Shown: piece by piece, positions 16,571-26,113 of the stretch | Position numbering within the stretch: the stretch's first letter is position 1 | Layout of the letters: the number at the start of each line of letters is the position of its first letter | From: Parasediminibacterium sp046546515 | GTDB lineage: Bacteria; Bacteroidota; Bacteroidia; Chitinophagales; Chitinophagaceae | Length of the DNA: 64,000 bases | Direction of reading: 5' to 3' | NCBI RefSeq assembly: GCF_046546515.1 | Contig: NZ_JBKHKJ010000006.1 | Span: 124,001-188,000 of the forward strand | Translations under genes and position numbers: made by a program | The notes under the pieces: generated by a model | Told to the model about the DNA's origin: nothing | The model's database searches: none | What the model saw: the letters and a program-made list of their open reading frames with translations, nothing else

Positions 16571-19500
16571 ATGCACGCACGTATTAAAATATTTACCAGC
16601 ATTGTTGCCTTTTTTTCTTTCACTTATACATACAGCCAAGCTACTTTAATAACTACCGATGTAGATGCTGACTACAAACTTGCCAAGGAATATTTTGCCA
16701 AGGAGGAATATAGCCTTGCTTACCCAATTTTTAAAAACATCAACACCACAGGCGTTGAAAAAACAAACTATCCGGCCAATATTGCCATAGAAGGCAGGTA
16801 TTATTATATCTCCTGCGGCCTAAAGCTGAACGATGCCACCATGAAAAGCAAGGCCATTGAGTTTATAGAGCTGGAATACAATTTGCCCCGGGTGCAGATG
16901 CTTTGCTTTGACCTAGCAGAATATTTTTTCAGGGCAAACAATTTTGCAGATGCCATTGCTTATTACAACAAAGCAGGCATCGATAATCTTAGCAATGCCG
17001 ATATAGCCCAGCTAAAATTCCATAAGGCTTACGCTTATTTCACCTTGCAGCAATTCCAAGAGGCGAAGCCACTCTTCAATGCCATCAGGCAAATACCATC
17101 CGATTCTAACTATGTGGATGCAAATTATTATTACGGTTTTATCACTTTCAGCGAAAAAAACTACAAAGAGGCACTAATCGCTTTTAAAGTGGCAGAGAAC
17201 GAGCCTAGTTATGCCAAAGTAGTGCCTTTTTACATTGCAGAAATCTATTACTTCAACAACGACAGGGACAAAGCCCTTAGCTATGTGGAGCAATTGCTAA
17301 AAACAAACAACCAATACTATGATTTGCAATTGAAGCAATTGGCTGGCAAGCTGTATTTTGACAAAAGGCGGTTTAAGGAAGCATTGCCTTATTTGGAGGA
17401 ATATGTGAGCAAGACACCCAAAGTAGCACGGGAAGACTTGTACCAACTAAGCTACTGCTACTACGAAGCGGGTAGTTGGGAGAATGCCATTGAAGGCTTT
17501 AAGCAATTGGGCGGGAAAGAAGATTCGTTGGCACAAAACAGCATGTATTTGTTGGCAGATGCTTATTTAAAAACCAACCAAAAAATAAATGCCCGCAATG
17601 CGTTTTTGTTTTGCGCTAGCAATTCCAGCAATGCCACCCAGCAGGAAATTTCTACGTTTAGCTATGCCAAGCTTTCTTACGAGCTGGGCTACCTTGATAT
17701 TGCATTAAGCGAACTACAAAAATTCATCATAAAATATCCCAATAGCAATAATATACTGGAAGCAAAAGAATTGTTGGTTGGGGTATTATCCAATACAAGC
17801 AATTATAAAGAAGCCCTTGCCTTGTTTGAAAGCCTGAAATCGCAAGGCGAGATGGTAAAGAAAATTTACCCCAAAATACTGTATGGCAGGGCCGTGGAAC
17901 TTATTAACGACCAGCAAATACAACAAGCCGATGTGCTGCTGACCCGCATTACCAAAGCACCCTACAACAACCAGCAAATAGCATACACTTGGTTTTGGAA
18001 AGGGGAGATAGCCTACCGTACCGATTTGCTGGATGATGCCATTACTTACTTTGCCAGTTACCTAATAAACCCATTGAACAATGGCGAGATCAACAGCACC
18101 AACGCCCGTTACAGCTTGGCGTATTGCTACTTGAAAAAAGGCGATTACAAAGCAGCACAAAAGCATTTTGAACAGGTGGCCAATAGCCTTACCGCAAGTG
18201 CTACCCCATTGAGGCAAGATGCATACCTACGCAATGCAGACTGCTATTTTATGAATAAGCAGTACAAACAAGCACTTAAAATATATGACGATATATACAC
18301 CCACCAACTAAAAACCGCAGACTATGCCTTGTACCAAAAAGCGGTGATAGCTGGCGCCATGAATAAAAGGGCAGACAAAATAACCCTGATGCAGGCATTG
18401 GTAAAGGAATACCCCGAATCGCCGTTGGCTGCCGATGCCAACATAGAATTAGCCAACAGCTTCTTAGCAGATGAAAAATATGCCGAGGCATTAGCACCAT
18501 TGCAGCAAATATTGAACAACAAGGATGCAAGCGCATTGTGGCCTAGGGCATTGTTGAAAACGGGCGTTTCTTATTTCAATACCGATAAAAATGACGAGGC
18601 ACTTGCCAGCTTTACAAAACTGGTAAAACAATACCCCAATAGCCAAGAAAGCGACGAGGCAATAGAATACATACGCAACATTTTTGTAGAAAACCAAAAG
18701 CCAAACGAGTTTGTAAGTTTCATGCAGCAAAATGGCAAGCCCATCAGCACATCGGAAGCAGACTCGCTTACCTACCGTGCCGCATTGCTGCGCTACGAGG
18801 CAAAAGACTTTGCCAGTGCCAAAATAGGTTTCGCAAATTATATAAGCAAATACCCAGATGGCAAGAATGCCATAGAAAGCAATTATTTTTCGGCAGAAAT
18901 GTATATCACGGACAAAGATGCAAACAAGGCATTGCCTTTTTACAATGCCGTTGCCGCAAAAGCACCCAACAAATATGCAGAACGCAGTGCATTGCAAAGT
19001 GCCAGGATATATTATTACAACCTTAAAGATTATGCCAATGCGGGCAAATATTTCACGCAGGTAAAAGCCCTAGCCACACAGCAGGAAAATAAGCTAGAAG
19101 CCATGCGTGGGCTGCTCCGCTGCCAATACCGCCTGCAGCAATTTAAAGAAGGCCTTGCCAATGCAAAAGAATTGCTGGCACAAAGCAGTGCTGCCACAGA
19201 CGATAAAATGATGGCCAGCATGATAGTGGCAAAAAGCTTCCAGGCCGATAACCAGCTAGACAGTGCCACGGCAGCGTATAAAAACGTAACAAGCCTTGGC
19301 AAAAGTGAATACAGCGCAGAGGCACAATACCGGATAGCAGAAATATTGTTCCTTCAAAATAAATTAGACTTGGTAGAAAAAGCCGCATTCGAAGTAATTA
19401 AAAAAGAGGGGTCGTATGAGTTTTGGGTAACGAAAAGCTACATTCTGCTAGGTGACCTATATTTAAAGCAGCATGATTTGTTTAATGCAGAAGCCACGTT

Positions 19501-19615
19501 TAAAAGCGTGTCGGAAAACAGCACTATTGCCGACCTGAAACAAGAAGCCGCCAGCAAACTGGCTCAAGTAATTGAAGAAAAGAATAAAACAAATAAAGTG
19601 GAGACACCGCAGTGA
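16571..19615 (+). CDS. Large periplasmic tetratricopeptide-repeat protein
   Basis: A 1014-residue protein with an N-terminal signal peptide (about 1-23, ending TYSQA). The rest is almost wholly TPR/Sel1-like helix pairs, seen as recurring Y.lA..yf...y..A...f, including FAKEEYSLAYPIFKN near 42, YAYFTLQQFQEAKPLFN near 155, YCYLKKGDYKAAQKHFEQ near 515 and AYLRNADCYFMNKQYKQALK. The last residues are lysine-rich. It is followed by a beta-barrel gene (86 bp gap) and an HU/CCDC81 gene, a recurrent Bacteroidota order. An envelope scaffold role is inferred. Confidence 0.8.
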   Translation: MHARIKIFTSIVAFFSFTYTYSQATLITTDVDADYKLAKEYFAKEEYSLAYPIFKNINTTGVEKTNYPANIAIEGRYYYISCGLKLNDATMKSKAIEFIELEYNLPRVQMLCFDLAEYFFRANNFADAIAYYNKAGIDNLSNADIAQLKFHKAYAYFTLQQFQEAKPLFNAIRQIPSDSNYVDANYYYGFITFSEKNYKEALIAFKVAENEPSYAKVVPFYIAEIYYFNNDRDKALSYVEQLLKTNNQYYDLQLKQLAGKLYFDKRRFKEALPYLEEYVSKTPKVAREDLYQLSYCYYEAGSWENAIEGFKQLGGKEDSLAQNSMYLLADAYLKTNQKINARNAFLFCASNSSNATQQEISTFSYAKLSYELGYLDIALSELQKFIIKYPNSNNILEAKELLVGVLSNTSNYKEALALFESLKSQGEMVKKIYPKILYGRAVELINDQQIQQADVLLTRITKAPYNNQQIAYTWFWKGEIAYRTDLLDDAITYFASYLINPLNNGEINSTNARYSLAYCYLKKGDYKAAQKHFEQVANSLTASATPLRQDAYLRNADCYFMNKQYKQALKIYDDIYTHQLKTADYALYQKAVIAGAMNKRADKITLMQALVKEYPESPLAADANIELANSFLADEKYAEALAPLQQILNNKDASALWPRALLKTGVSYFNTDKNDEALASFTKLVKQYPNSQESDEAIEYIRNIFVENQKPNEFVSFMQQNGKPISTSEADSLTYRAALLRYEAKDFASAKIGFANYISKYPDGKNAIESNYFSAEMYITDKDANKALPFYNAVAAKAPNKYAERSALQSARIYYYNLKDYANAGKYFTQVKALATQQENKLEAMRGLLRCQYRLQQFKEGLANAKELLAQSSAATDDKMMASMIVAKSFQADNQLDSATAAYKNVTSLGKSEYSAEAQYRIAEILFLQNKLDLVEKAAFEVIKKEGSYEFWVTKSYILLGDLYLKQHDLFNAEATFKSVSENSTIADLKQEAASKLAQVIEEKNKTNKVETPQ

Positions 19616-19700
19616 GTTGTCAGTGGTCAGTCGTAAGGCATAAAGAAATAGTAATTTCTCTTCTCCCTTTACGGGATAAGGGCTAAAAATTTGAATAATA

Positions 19701-21602
19701 ATGAATTATTGTAAAAATATATTGTTGATTATATTGGTAGCGGCTCTGCCCACAACTTCTTTATTGGCGCAGCACAAAAAGAAAAAAAAGGCTACGCATA
19801 CCAAAACATCTGTTAGCCATGCTGCCGCAGTAAAGCCAGTAAGAAGCAGGGGAAGGTATAGAAAAGGCACTACAACCAGCAGGATAGTAGAAGACACGCT
19901 GAGCGGCACTTACAATGGCAAGGTTAAATCAATAGTATTATTGCCAAGGCCAAAAAGCCCAAATGGGAAGGATGAACCCGTAAAAGTAACATTGATAAAT
20001 GACACCACTGCTAACCCTGTGGACACTGCTCCATCTCAAAATGAAGTGGTTATTACGTCTTCCTTCAAGCCATCCTTGCGGAATGCTGCTAAAATAAATT
20101 TCACGGCTGCAACACCTTTGCTAGATACCACTTTATTGCAATTGACCTATAATATCCCTTCTCAAAACCTTTTCTTTTCTTACGAGCCTGTGCCTTTAAA
20201 GCCATTGGCCTTGGCACCAGACTCTGCCCTTGCCTGGAACCACGACCAATATGTGAAACTTGGCTATGGCAACTATGCTTCGCCCTACTTAGAAGCAGGT
20301 GCTTCCTTGGGCAATGGCACGCAAAGCATGATAACAGCCCATGGCAAATACACAGCAGCCAAAGGTAGCTTGCCTTTTCAGCAATACAGCAAAGCGGGCA
20401 TAGATGTTTTGGGCATTTACACCACCAAAACAAACCAAGAGATAACCGGCAAATTTTTTTGGGACAACAATACAGTATATAGGTATGGCTACCAGCCTGA
20501 TAGTTTAAAATTTACCAAGGATAGCCTTAGGCAAAAGTTCAACACCATAGGCGTAGAACTAGGCTTGGAAAACAAATTGCCTACTGGCTATGGCATCGTG
20601 TATCACCCACAAGTACATTTCAATGTTTTTAGCAACACCAGCAACACCAAGGAAACCAACTTGCTGCTAAAGCTGCCTTTGAGCAAAATGTTTGGCAAGT
20701 TATTTACATTGGCCCTAGCCCCAACGGTTAGCCTTAACCATTATACCTACCACTTGGCAAATGACTCTACCAACATCAATAACAATTTATTCTATTTCAA
20801 TACAAGCGTGTTGTTCAATACCCCCAACTTTAAGCTGAACCTAGGGTTAGTACCCGGCTGGGCCAATAGCAATTTTTCTTTATTGCCCAACTTCACGGCC
20901 GAAGGCAGGTTGCTAAAAGACAAAAAATTGATAGTAGAAGCAGGATGGGTAGGCAGTTTTCAGCAAAACACTTATCGTACCCTTGCAGGTATCAACCCAT
21001 ACATTGTGCCACCAACCAGCTTGGGCAGCACCAAAACAATAGAGGAATATATAGGCTTGAAAGGTAGTTTGGGCAAGCATTTAACGGCAAATGCAAGGCT
21101 TTCCTTTGTTCAACTGGACGATATGCCATTGTTTGTAAACGATACAACAACTGGAAAAAATCAAAACTTTCTTGTAGTAAATGCACCCACCATACAAGCA
21201 TTGCGCATAAAAGGCGAAATAAGCTATGCCGTGCAGGAAAAAGTTGCTATTTTAGCAGGGGCAACTTATACCCAGTTTACCAAAGTGAGTGGCTATGAGA
21301 AAGCCTACGGCTTGCTGCCGTTGGAAATAAACGGAGCTTTGCGGTGGAAAGTATTAAACGAGCTTACGTTGAAAAGTGATATTGCTTTTTTTGATGCCGG
21401 CAGCTACCGCACCCAAACCCTTGGCAAGGGCAAGCTAAACCCAGCGTTTGACGTGAATTTAGGAGGCGAGTTCCCCGTGATGAAACACCTAAACGCATGG
21501 GTACAATTCAATAACCTTTTGAACAACCATTACCAGCGTTGGAACCAATATCAAGTATTAGGGTTTCAATTATTGGCAGGAGTTGTATATTCGTTCAGAT
21601 AA
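19701..21602 (+). CDS. Outer-membrane beta-barrel protein (TonB-receptor-like, no plug)
   Basis: A 633-residue protein with a signal peptide (about 1-23, ..TSLLAQ) and a basic linker (HKKKKKATHTKTS). A proline/threonine-rich segment precedes NAAKINFTAATPLLDTTLL; no TonB plug motif is recognised. The rest alternates in strands and ends in LLAGVVYSFR, an aromatic C-terminus typical of outer-membrane barrels, preceded by AWVQFNNLLNNHYQRWNQY, which resembles the last strands of TonB-dependent receptors. It is probably co-expressed with the TPR gene upstream and the HU/CCDC81 gene 12 bp downstream. Confidence 0.75.
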   Translation: MNYCKNILLIILVAALPTTSLLAQHKKKKKATHTKTSVSHAAAVKPVRSRGRYRKGTTTSRIVEDTLSGTYNGKVKSIVLLPRPKSPNGKDEPVKVTLINDTTANPVDTAPSQNEVVITSSFKPSLRNAAKINFTAATPLLDTTLLQLTYNIPSQNLFFSYEPVPLKPLALAPDSALAWNHDQYVKLGYGNYASPYLEAGASLGNGTQSMITAHGKYTAAKGSLPFQQYSKAGIDVLGIYTTKTNQEITGKFFWDNNTVYRYGYQPDSLKFTKDSLRQKFNTIGVELGLENKLPTGYGIVYHPQVHFNVFSNTSNTKETNLLLKLPLSKMFGKLFTLALAPTVSLNHYTYHLANDSTNINNNLFYFNTSVLFNTPNFKLNLGLVPGWANSNFSLLPNFTAEGRLLKDKKLIVEAGWVGSFQQNTYRTLAGINPYIVPPTSLGSTKTIEEYIGLKGSLGKHLTANARLSFVQLDDMPLFVNDTTTGKNQNFLVVNAPTIQALRIKGEISYAVQEKVAILAGATYTQFTKVSGYEKAYGLLPLEINGALRWKVLNELTLKSDIAFFDAGSYRTQTLGKGKLNPAFDVNLGGEFPVMKHLNAWVQFNNLLNNHYQRWNQYQVLGFQLLAGVVYSFR

Positions 21603-21614
21603 TATATCATTTTT

Positions 21615-22196
21615 ATGTACCCATTATTGTATAAGTACTTTCTAGTAAATAAAAAAATGAGCCTCCCCGGGCTTGGTGATTTTTCCTTGCAGGAAACACC
21701 CGCCTCCCTCGATTTTGTAAAAGGTGTTTTGAGGGCGCCACAGGCTAAAATTAGTTTTAGCAACAAGTACAGCAACAATATTGACAAAAACCTTTTTATT
21801 TACTTAGGTAAAGAAATGAAGGTGGAGGAATGGGAAGTAGCCAAAAAGTTCCAGGAATTTACCGAGTCGCTAAAACAAAATATTGAAAACCACAAAGCCG
21901 TGGAATTGCCAGGCATTGGCAAGCTGCAAAAAAGCTACGACAGCGATATTTTCTTTGTGCCAGAAGGCGATGCCACTACTACTTCATCGCCAGATATTAA
22001 GCTAAACAATACCAACGACTCCCGCGCCAACCTAGTAGAGCTGTACAGTACAGGCGAAAACCTGATACTTACAGAAGAAACGGAAGACGACAAACTGGAA
22101 ATGATTGTAAGGAATAAAGAGGAAGACTATTGGTGGGTATATGCCCTGATACTTGCCTTGATGGGCGTGGGCGCATTGCTGTATTATTATATTTAA
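21615..22196 (+). CDS. CCDC81-type prokaryotic HU-domain membrane protein
   Basis: A 193-residue protein. The start MYPLLYKYFLVNKKMSLPGLG.F is characteristic of the first CCDC81-like prokaryotic HU domain, and VELPGIGKLQK near 98 marks the second. In many Bacteroidota this protein also carries a SPOR domain; here it stops after an acidic linker (EETEDDKLEMIV) and one C-terminal membrane helix (about 172-192). The HU-like fold here is thought to have lost its usual DNA role. It is 12 bp behind the barrel gene, so translationally close. Confidence 0.75.
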   Translation: MYPLLYKYFLVNKKMSLPGLGDFSLQETPASLDFVKGVLRAPQAKISFSNKYSNNIDKNLFIYLGKEMKVEEWEVAKKFQEFTESLKQNIENHKAVELPGIGKLQKSYDSDIFFVPEGDATTTSSPDIKLNNTNDSRANLVELYSTGENLILTEETEDDKLEMIVRNKEEDYWWVYALILALMGVGALLYYYI

Positions 22197-22200
22197 TAGT

Positions 22201-22432
22201 GGCCACAAAGGCACAAAAACATGAAGAAACACAAAGAAAAAGTCTTAAAAGCTATTGTATAATATAAAGTACCTACTTTTTACTTTCTTTTTCTTCTTTC
22301 CTTCCTTTGTGCTGCTTTGAGTCTTCGTGTCTTAATGGCAGATTATCTTTTATTCCTTTCCTTCGTACTACTTTGAGTCTTCGTGCCTTTGCGGCAAAAT
22401 CATCTTTTTTGTGCCTTTGAGGCAAAAACTTT
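22201..22432. repeat. Dispersed GCCACAAAGGCACAAAA-type intergenic repeat, several units
   Basis: One forward copy (22202-22240) faces two reverse copies (22286-22345 and 22360-22430) built from TTTGTGCC / CTTTGAGTCTTCGTG units. The family is an imperfect tandem of CACAAAG-like heptamers. Other copies are at about 830-860, 34648-34775, 43790-43835, 44958-44995, 45805-45846, 49200-49230, 50005-50043 and 57843-57988. Confidence 0.65.
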
Positions 22433-22438
22433 CAATTG

Positions 22439-23338
22439 ATGGCATCAACTATTACTTATACTCATTGCCCTGCTTGCGGCGGCACACATATAGCACCACA
22501 GTTACAAGCGGAAGACTACACCGTGAGCCATGAAGTATTTGAGGTTTGGCATTGCAGCGATTGTACCCTCAGGTTTACGCAGCATGTGCCAGACGAGGAG
22601 CGTATTGGCCCATATTATCAGGCAGACAGCTATGTGTCGCATTCAGACACGCAGGAGGGCTTGATAAACAAAGTCTATCACCGGGTTCGCAACATAACCC
22701 TTGGGCAGAAAAAGAAATTGATTCTAAAGGCCACCGGCAAAAGCATTGGCATGTTGCTTGACGTGGGTGCTGGCACTGGCGCATTTTCCAACGCAATGGA
22801 AAAAGCAGGGTGGCATGTTACGGGGCTGGAGCCAGACAGCACTGCCCGGCAAGTGGCACTTAAAAAATTTGGATTGGTACTTAGCGACCCCGAAAAGCTA
22901 TTTGTTTTACCCGACGAGCAGTTTGATGCCATTACCATGTGGCATGTGCTGGAGCATGTGCACAATCTACACGGCTACATGGAGCAATTCCACAAGATAC
23001 TAAAACCAAGGGGTAAGCTCATTATTGCCGTGCCTAACTATACCAGCCACGATGCCCAAGCTTACGGTAAATACTGGGCTGCTTATGATGTGCCTAGGCA
23101 TCTATACCATTTTTCGCCCGAAAGCATGGCTTTGCTGGCAAAGCAAAAAAGTTTTTCCATTAGTGCTTACAAACCGATGTGGTTCGACAGTGTGTATGTG
23201 AGTATGCTAAGCGAGCAATACAAAAATGGCAAGCCTAACCTAGCCAAAGCATTGTTTATTGGTTTGTTATCGAACCTTAAAGCACTAGTAGATAATAAGC
23301 GATGCAGTTCTGTTATATATGTGTTGGGTAAATCGTAA
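22439..23338 (+). CDS. SAM-dependent class I methyltransferase with N-terminal zinc-finger-like motif
   Basis: A 299-residue protein starting at ATG 22439 (a TTG directly precedes it). The N-terminus has paired cysteines, HCPACGG and WHCSDC, as in Methyltransf_23-type proteins that carry a treble-clef knuckle. The SAM motif is LLDVGAGTGAF near 103, the acidic TGLEPD follows, and AITMWHVLEHVHN and GKLIIAVPNYTS mark later motifs. Such enzymes often act in surface-polysaccharide synthesis, but no such gene is adjacent and the substrate is unknown. Confidence 0.8.
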   Translation: MASTITYTHCPACGGTHIAPQLQAEDYTVSHEVFEVWHCSDCTLRFTQHVPDEERIGPYYQADSYVSHSDTQEGLINKVYHRVRNITLGQKKKLILKATGKSIGMLLDVGAGTGAFSNAMEKAGWHVTGLEPDSTARQVALKKFGLVLSDPEKLFVLPDEQFDAITMWHVLEHVHNLHGYMEQFHKILKPRGKLIIAVPNYTSHDAQAYGKYWAAYDVPRHLYHFSPESMALLAKQKSFSISAYKPMWFDSVYVSMLSEQYKNGKPNLAKALFIGLLSNLKALVDNKRCSSVIYVLGKS

Positions 23339-23480
23339 GTCATAAGTCGTAAGTGGCAGGGTAGTAAGGAACAAATAAATCTACAATTTTAATTTACCAG
23401 CAACTGATTTTACTTTTACATGCTACTTTTGATATGCAAAGTGTATTGACTTACGACTTATCACTTATTACTTATCCCTT

Positions 23481-23954
23481 ATGATTCAATTCAGTTTTAG
23501 CTACGATAAAAACAAGACCATCCAGGCACTGCGCTACCACTTTTTTTCCCGCAAGGAAATAAAAGTGATGATAGTGGTGGTGAACGTGTTTGCCATTGTG
23601 GCGGCTGTTTTATTCTATTCCAAGATGATAAGGCCAGAGCCATTCTTGCTAGGTAGTTTTATATGGGTAACCCTAATGCTAAGCATTTGGTACATACTGC
23701 CTTATAGCATCTACCGAAAATCAAGCACTTTTAAAGAAAAATTCAACATCACTATCGGCAGCATAGATGTAAAGATTGATAATGAACAAGGACGCATCGC
23801 ATGGCCTTGGGCGGCTTTTACCAAGTATTTTGAAAGCCCGCATTTTTTCCATTTGTATTTTGACGAAAAATCTTTTTTTTTGATTCCCAAGGATAGCATG
23901 ACCGAAGAAATGAAACATGATTTCAGGGGGGTGTTGAAAGAGATGATTGGGTAA
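23481..23954 (+). CDS. YcxB-like membrane protein
   Basis: A 157-residue protein with two membrane helices (about 29-48 and 54-72), followed by a PH-like C-terminal part: ITIGSIDVKIDNEQGRIAWPW, AFTKYFESPHFFHLYF and FFLIPKDSMTEEM, given here in pieces. This pattern (helix pair, then i.w..i......ylyl....fiPk.) is the YcxB-like family. Function unknown. Confidence 0.7.
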   Translation: MIQFSFSYDKNKTIQALRYHFFSRKEIKVMIVVVNVFAIVAAVLFYSKMIRPEPFLLGSFIWVTLMLSIWYILPYSIYRKSSTFKEKFNITIGSIDVKIDNEQGRIAWPWAAFTKYFESPHFFHLYFDEKSFFLIPKDSMTEEMKHDFRGVLKEMIG

Positions 23955-24012
23955 AATATTGTTATTCATATTTCAGATAAGTTTCCACCCATTGGAAAAG
24001 ATGCATTATATG

Positions 24013-24915
24013 TTAGCACCCAAAACCTTCCACAAACCCATACAAATTAAACTCCCCCGCCAAAGAAAGCCGTTCTATTTCCTCCATCAGCACTTGCTTG
24101 TCTATGTCCTTCATCCTTTTTTGCTGGATAAGCTGGTAGGCTTTTTCTGCAAGCAAGCGGCTATGACGTTGGTTATGGGCTAGAGGCTGGTAATGGGCAA
24201 TGGCGGTATATAGCTCCGCAATCCCCTTTTTCTGCGAGGCAGTGGTTTTAATAATTGGTACTTCTTGCTGCTTGGTATAAAAGGTGGGGGCAAGCATTTG
24301 TTTTAAATGATGGACAAATAAATCAGCATCGGGGCGGTCGCTTTTGTTCACCACAAAAATATCGGCAATTTCCATAAGCCCTGCTTTCATGGTCTGCACT
24401 TCGTCGCCCGCCTCTGGCACCAATACAACAATAGTAGTGTCTGCCAGCCCTACAATTTCTATTTCGCTTTGCCCAACGCCCACGGTTTCTACTATAATAT
24501 AGTCAAACCAAGCGGCTTGCAAAAGGCTTGTAATGGCAATAATTTGCGGGTGCAGCCCACCGAGGCTGCCTCGGGTAGCCAGCGAACGGATAAACACACT
24601 GGGGTGGCTATACCAATCGCTCATGCGTATCCTGTCGCCCAATAATGCCCCTAGGTTAAATGGCGAGGAAGGGTCAACACACAGTACAGCTACTTTTTTG
24701 CCGTTGGCTACCATTTCGCCAATCAAGGCATCTACCAATGTGCTTTTGCCCGCTCCGGGCGGGCCGGTAATGCCAATAACAGGTGCATGACCAACGGGTA
24801 ACTGGCTTAAAAACTGCTGGTAGCCAGCAGCTTCGTTTTCAACCAAGGAAATGCAACGGGCCAATGCCTTGGTATCTTGCTGATGTATCTGCTGTAAACG
24901 TTGCTGCCATTTCAT
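24013..24915 (-). CDS. meaB: Methylmalonyl-CoA mutase-associated GTPase MeaB
   Basis: A G3E-family GTPase that protects and reloads the adenosylcobalamin cofactor of methylmalonyl-CoA mutase. In 300 residues: Walker A GPPGAGKS at 51-58, DPSSPF at 81-86, the MeaB-specific ATRGSLGGL near 113, ETVGVGQSE at 143-151 and NKSD at 190-193. It is slightly shorter than many MeaB proteins, which have a C-terminal dimerisation arm. The mutase genes are not in this window. A cobalamin adenosyltransferase lies 8 kb away, consistent with cobalamin use. Confidence 0.92.
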   Translation of the reverse strand: MKWQQRLQQIHQQDTKALARCISLVENEAAGYQQFLSQLPVGHAPVIGITGPPGAGKSTLVDALIGEMVANGKKVAVLCVDPSSPFNLGALLGDRIRMSDWYSHPSVFIRSLATRGSLGGLHPQIIAITSLLQAAWFDYIIVETVGVGQSEIEIVGLADTTIVVLVPEAGDEVQTMKAGLMEIADIFVVNKSDRPDADLFVHHLKQMLAPTFYTKQQEVPIIKTTASQKKGIAELYTAIAHYQPLAHNQRHSRLLAEKAYQLIQQKRMKDIDKQVLMEEIERLSLAGEFNLYGFVEGFGC

Positions 24916-25217
24916 GCAGGTGCAAAGTAGGGGATTTTACGATTGATTTTTTGTTATGGGGCTTGCATTTCAAATCTTCGCTTTTTATTGGTCTTTTTTT
25001 TATTTAGAAGAATCAGTAGGCATTTCATTCTGCAAGACCTAGCTAGTCCATGTGAAACATCGCTGATGGTGAAGGCCACTTGTGCTTTCACTCTGCCACG
25101 CAAGGAATACAAGTGTTTACACACTTGTTTGTCGGGGCGTTTTGCCCATGATTTTAAATTTCAGGCTATCATTAATTATAACTCATTGAAATACAGTGTT
25201 TTTATACTTTTTTGAGT

Positions 25218-25305
25218 GAGTGTTTTATGAGTGATTTGTGAGTGTTTTTTGAGTGATTAATGAGTGATTTGTGGGTGGTAAATGAGTGAAATATAAGTGC
25301 TTTTT
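25218..25305 (+). repeat. Array of eight 11-bp units, core GAGTG (copy A)
   Basis: Units start at 25218, 25229, 25240, 25251, 25262, 25273, 25284 and 25295, an exact 11-bp step. Each is GAGTG (once GGGTG, once AAGTG) plus six variable A/T-rich bases ending mostly in T. Confidence 0.9.
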
Positions 25306-25462
25306 CATGTTTTTTTGCGTGGGGGATGAACATATTAAGATGTTTTATTTTATATTAAAAATAGTGCCTCGTGGCTGGGGCAACCGAAGTGGTTGGCCTA
25401 TCGGGGACAAAGGAGCCATTTACTGTAAAATTGGGAATAATGTACGAGATATTCAAAAGGAC

Positions 25463-25521
25463 AATCCTATATGGGGGCATTTTTCCCCCATAAGCATCCA
25501 AAAATTCCCCCATATAGGATT
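25463..25521. other. Central long hairpin of copy A
   Basis: AATCCTATATGGGGGCATTT (from 25463) pairs with AAATTCCCCCATATAGGATT (to 25521): arms of about 22 bp, one mismatch, loop about 15 nt. The same hairpin with longer arms is in copy B. Confidence 0.85.
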
Positions 25522-25637
25522 TTTATTTTGGACTATATACCTATTCATGCCAATTTTACATGAAAGGGGGAACTACGGGCATCTTGCCCTTGCCTCTCGC
25601 ATCTGATGTTAGTTGGCTGGTAAAAATGATAATACAC

Positions 25638-25725
25638 TATCAAAATCTTATCAGTTTCTTATCAATAAATTATCAATTTACTATAGAAAAACTATCATTC
25701 CATTATTAACTAATTATCATAAAAT
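25638..25725 (+). repeat. Array of eight 11-bp units, core TATCA (copy A)
   Basis: Units start at 25638, 25649, 25660, 25671, 25682, 25693, 25704 and 25715. The core is TATCA in six (TATAG and TATTA in two), with six variable bases after it. Confidence 0.9.
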
Positions 25726-26113
25726 TCACTCAAATTATAATAAAAAATGAAGCTTAAAAAACACAAACAACTGAATATCAATGAATTATAGGCAAAAAGG
25801 AGAAATAGCAAAAAAAATAAATCACGGAAAAAGAAGAAAAATGACCCTATTTCAAATCTTCGTTTAGTTCTTCAATTTTCCTCCTTTGGTCTTGCTCCCT
25901 CTCCAAAAGGTGAGGGTTGGGGTGAGGTTGAAGGGTTTGTATGGGGCTATCAAGATCAATTTTGTTGCTCATAAAAATAAGGGCAATAAAAGCGAAGATT
26001 TTTAATGTACCCAATTCAATTTACTTCCTAGCAAACAGTATTTATGCACCAAGTGCAGTCATTTGCCGAAAGCGAATACTTTTGCTTATTATTTATTAAA
26101 AAAAATATTTTTC

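Larger units (their letters stand above)
24959..26012. mobile_element. Gene-less TIR element, copy A (1054 bp) with two 11-bp-phased arrays
   Basis: The left end is GGGCTTGCATTTCAAATC then TTCGCTTTTTA; the right end is AAAAGCGAAGATTTTTAATG then TACCC, an imperfect inverse. Inside, in order: a GAGTG array (25218-25305), a 22-bp-arm hairpin (25463-25521), a TATCA array (25638-25725), an internal TIR-like ATTTCAAATCTTCG (25850-25863) and a CTCCCTCTCC...GAGG hairpin (about 25891-25930). No open frame has coding character. It aligns in order and length with copy B at 35129-36178, but the ends have decayed and no target duplication is visible (TTGTTATG against AATTCAAT), so it looks the older insertion. 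It fills the meaB-deoC spacer. Confidence 0.8.

Noticed and set aside
25218..25305. Possible CRISPR array from the regular repeats
   Set aside because: The period is 11 bp with a 5-bp core; CRISPR repeats and spacers are each over 20 bp, and no cas gene is present.
25286..25606. Open frames inside the gene-less elements (also 35617-35877 and 45003-45262)
   Set aside because: They cross hairpins, arrays and TIRs, are not shared between copies and have no recognisable protein features.
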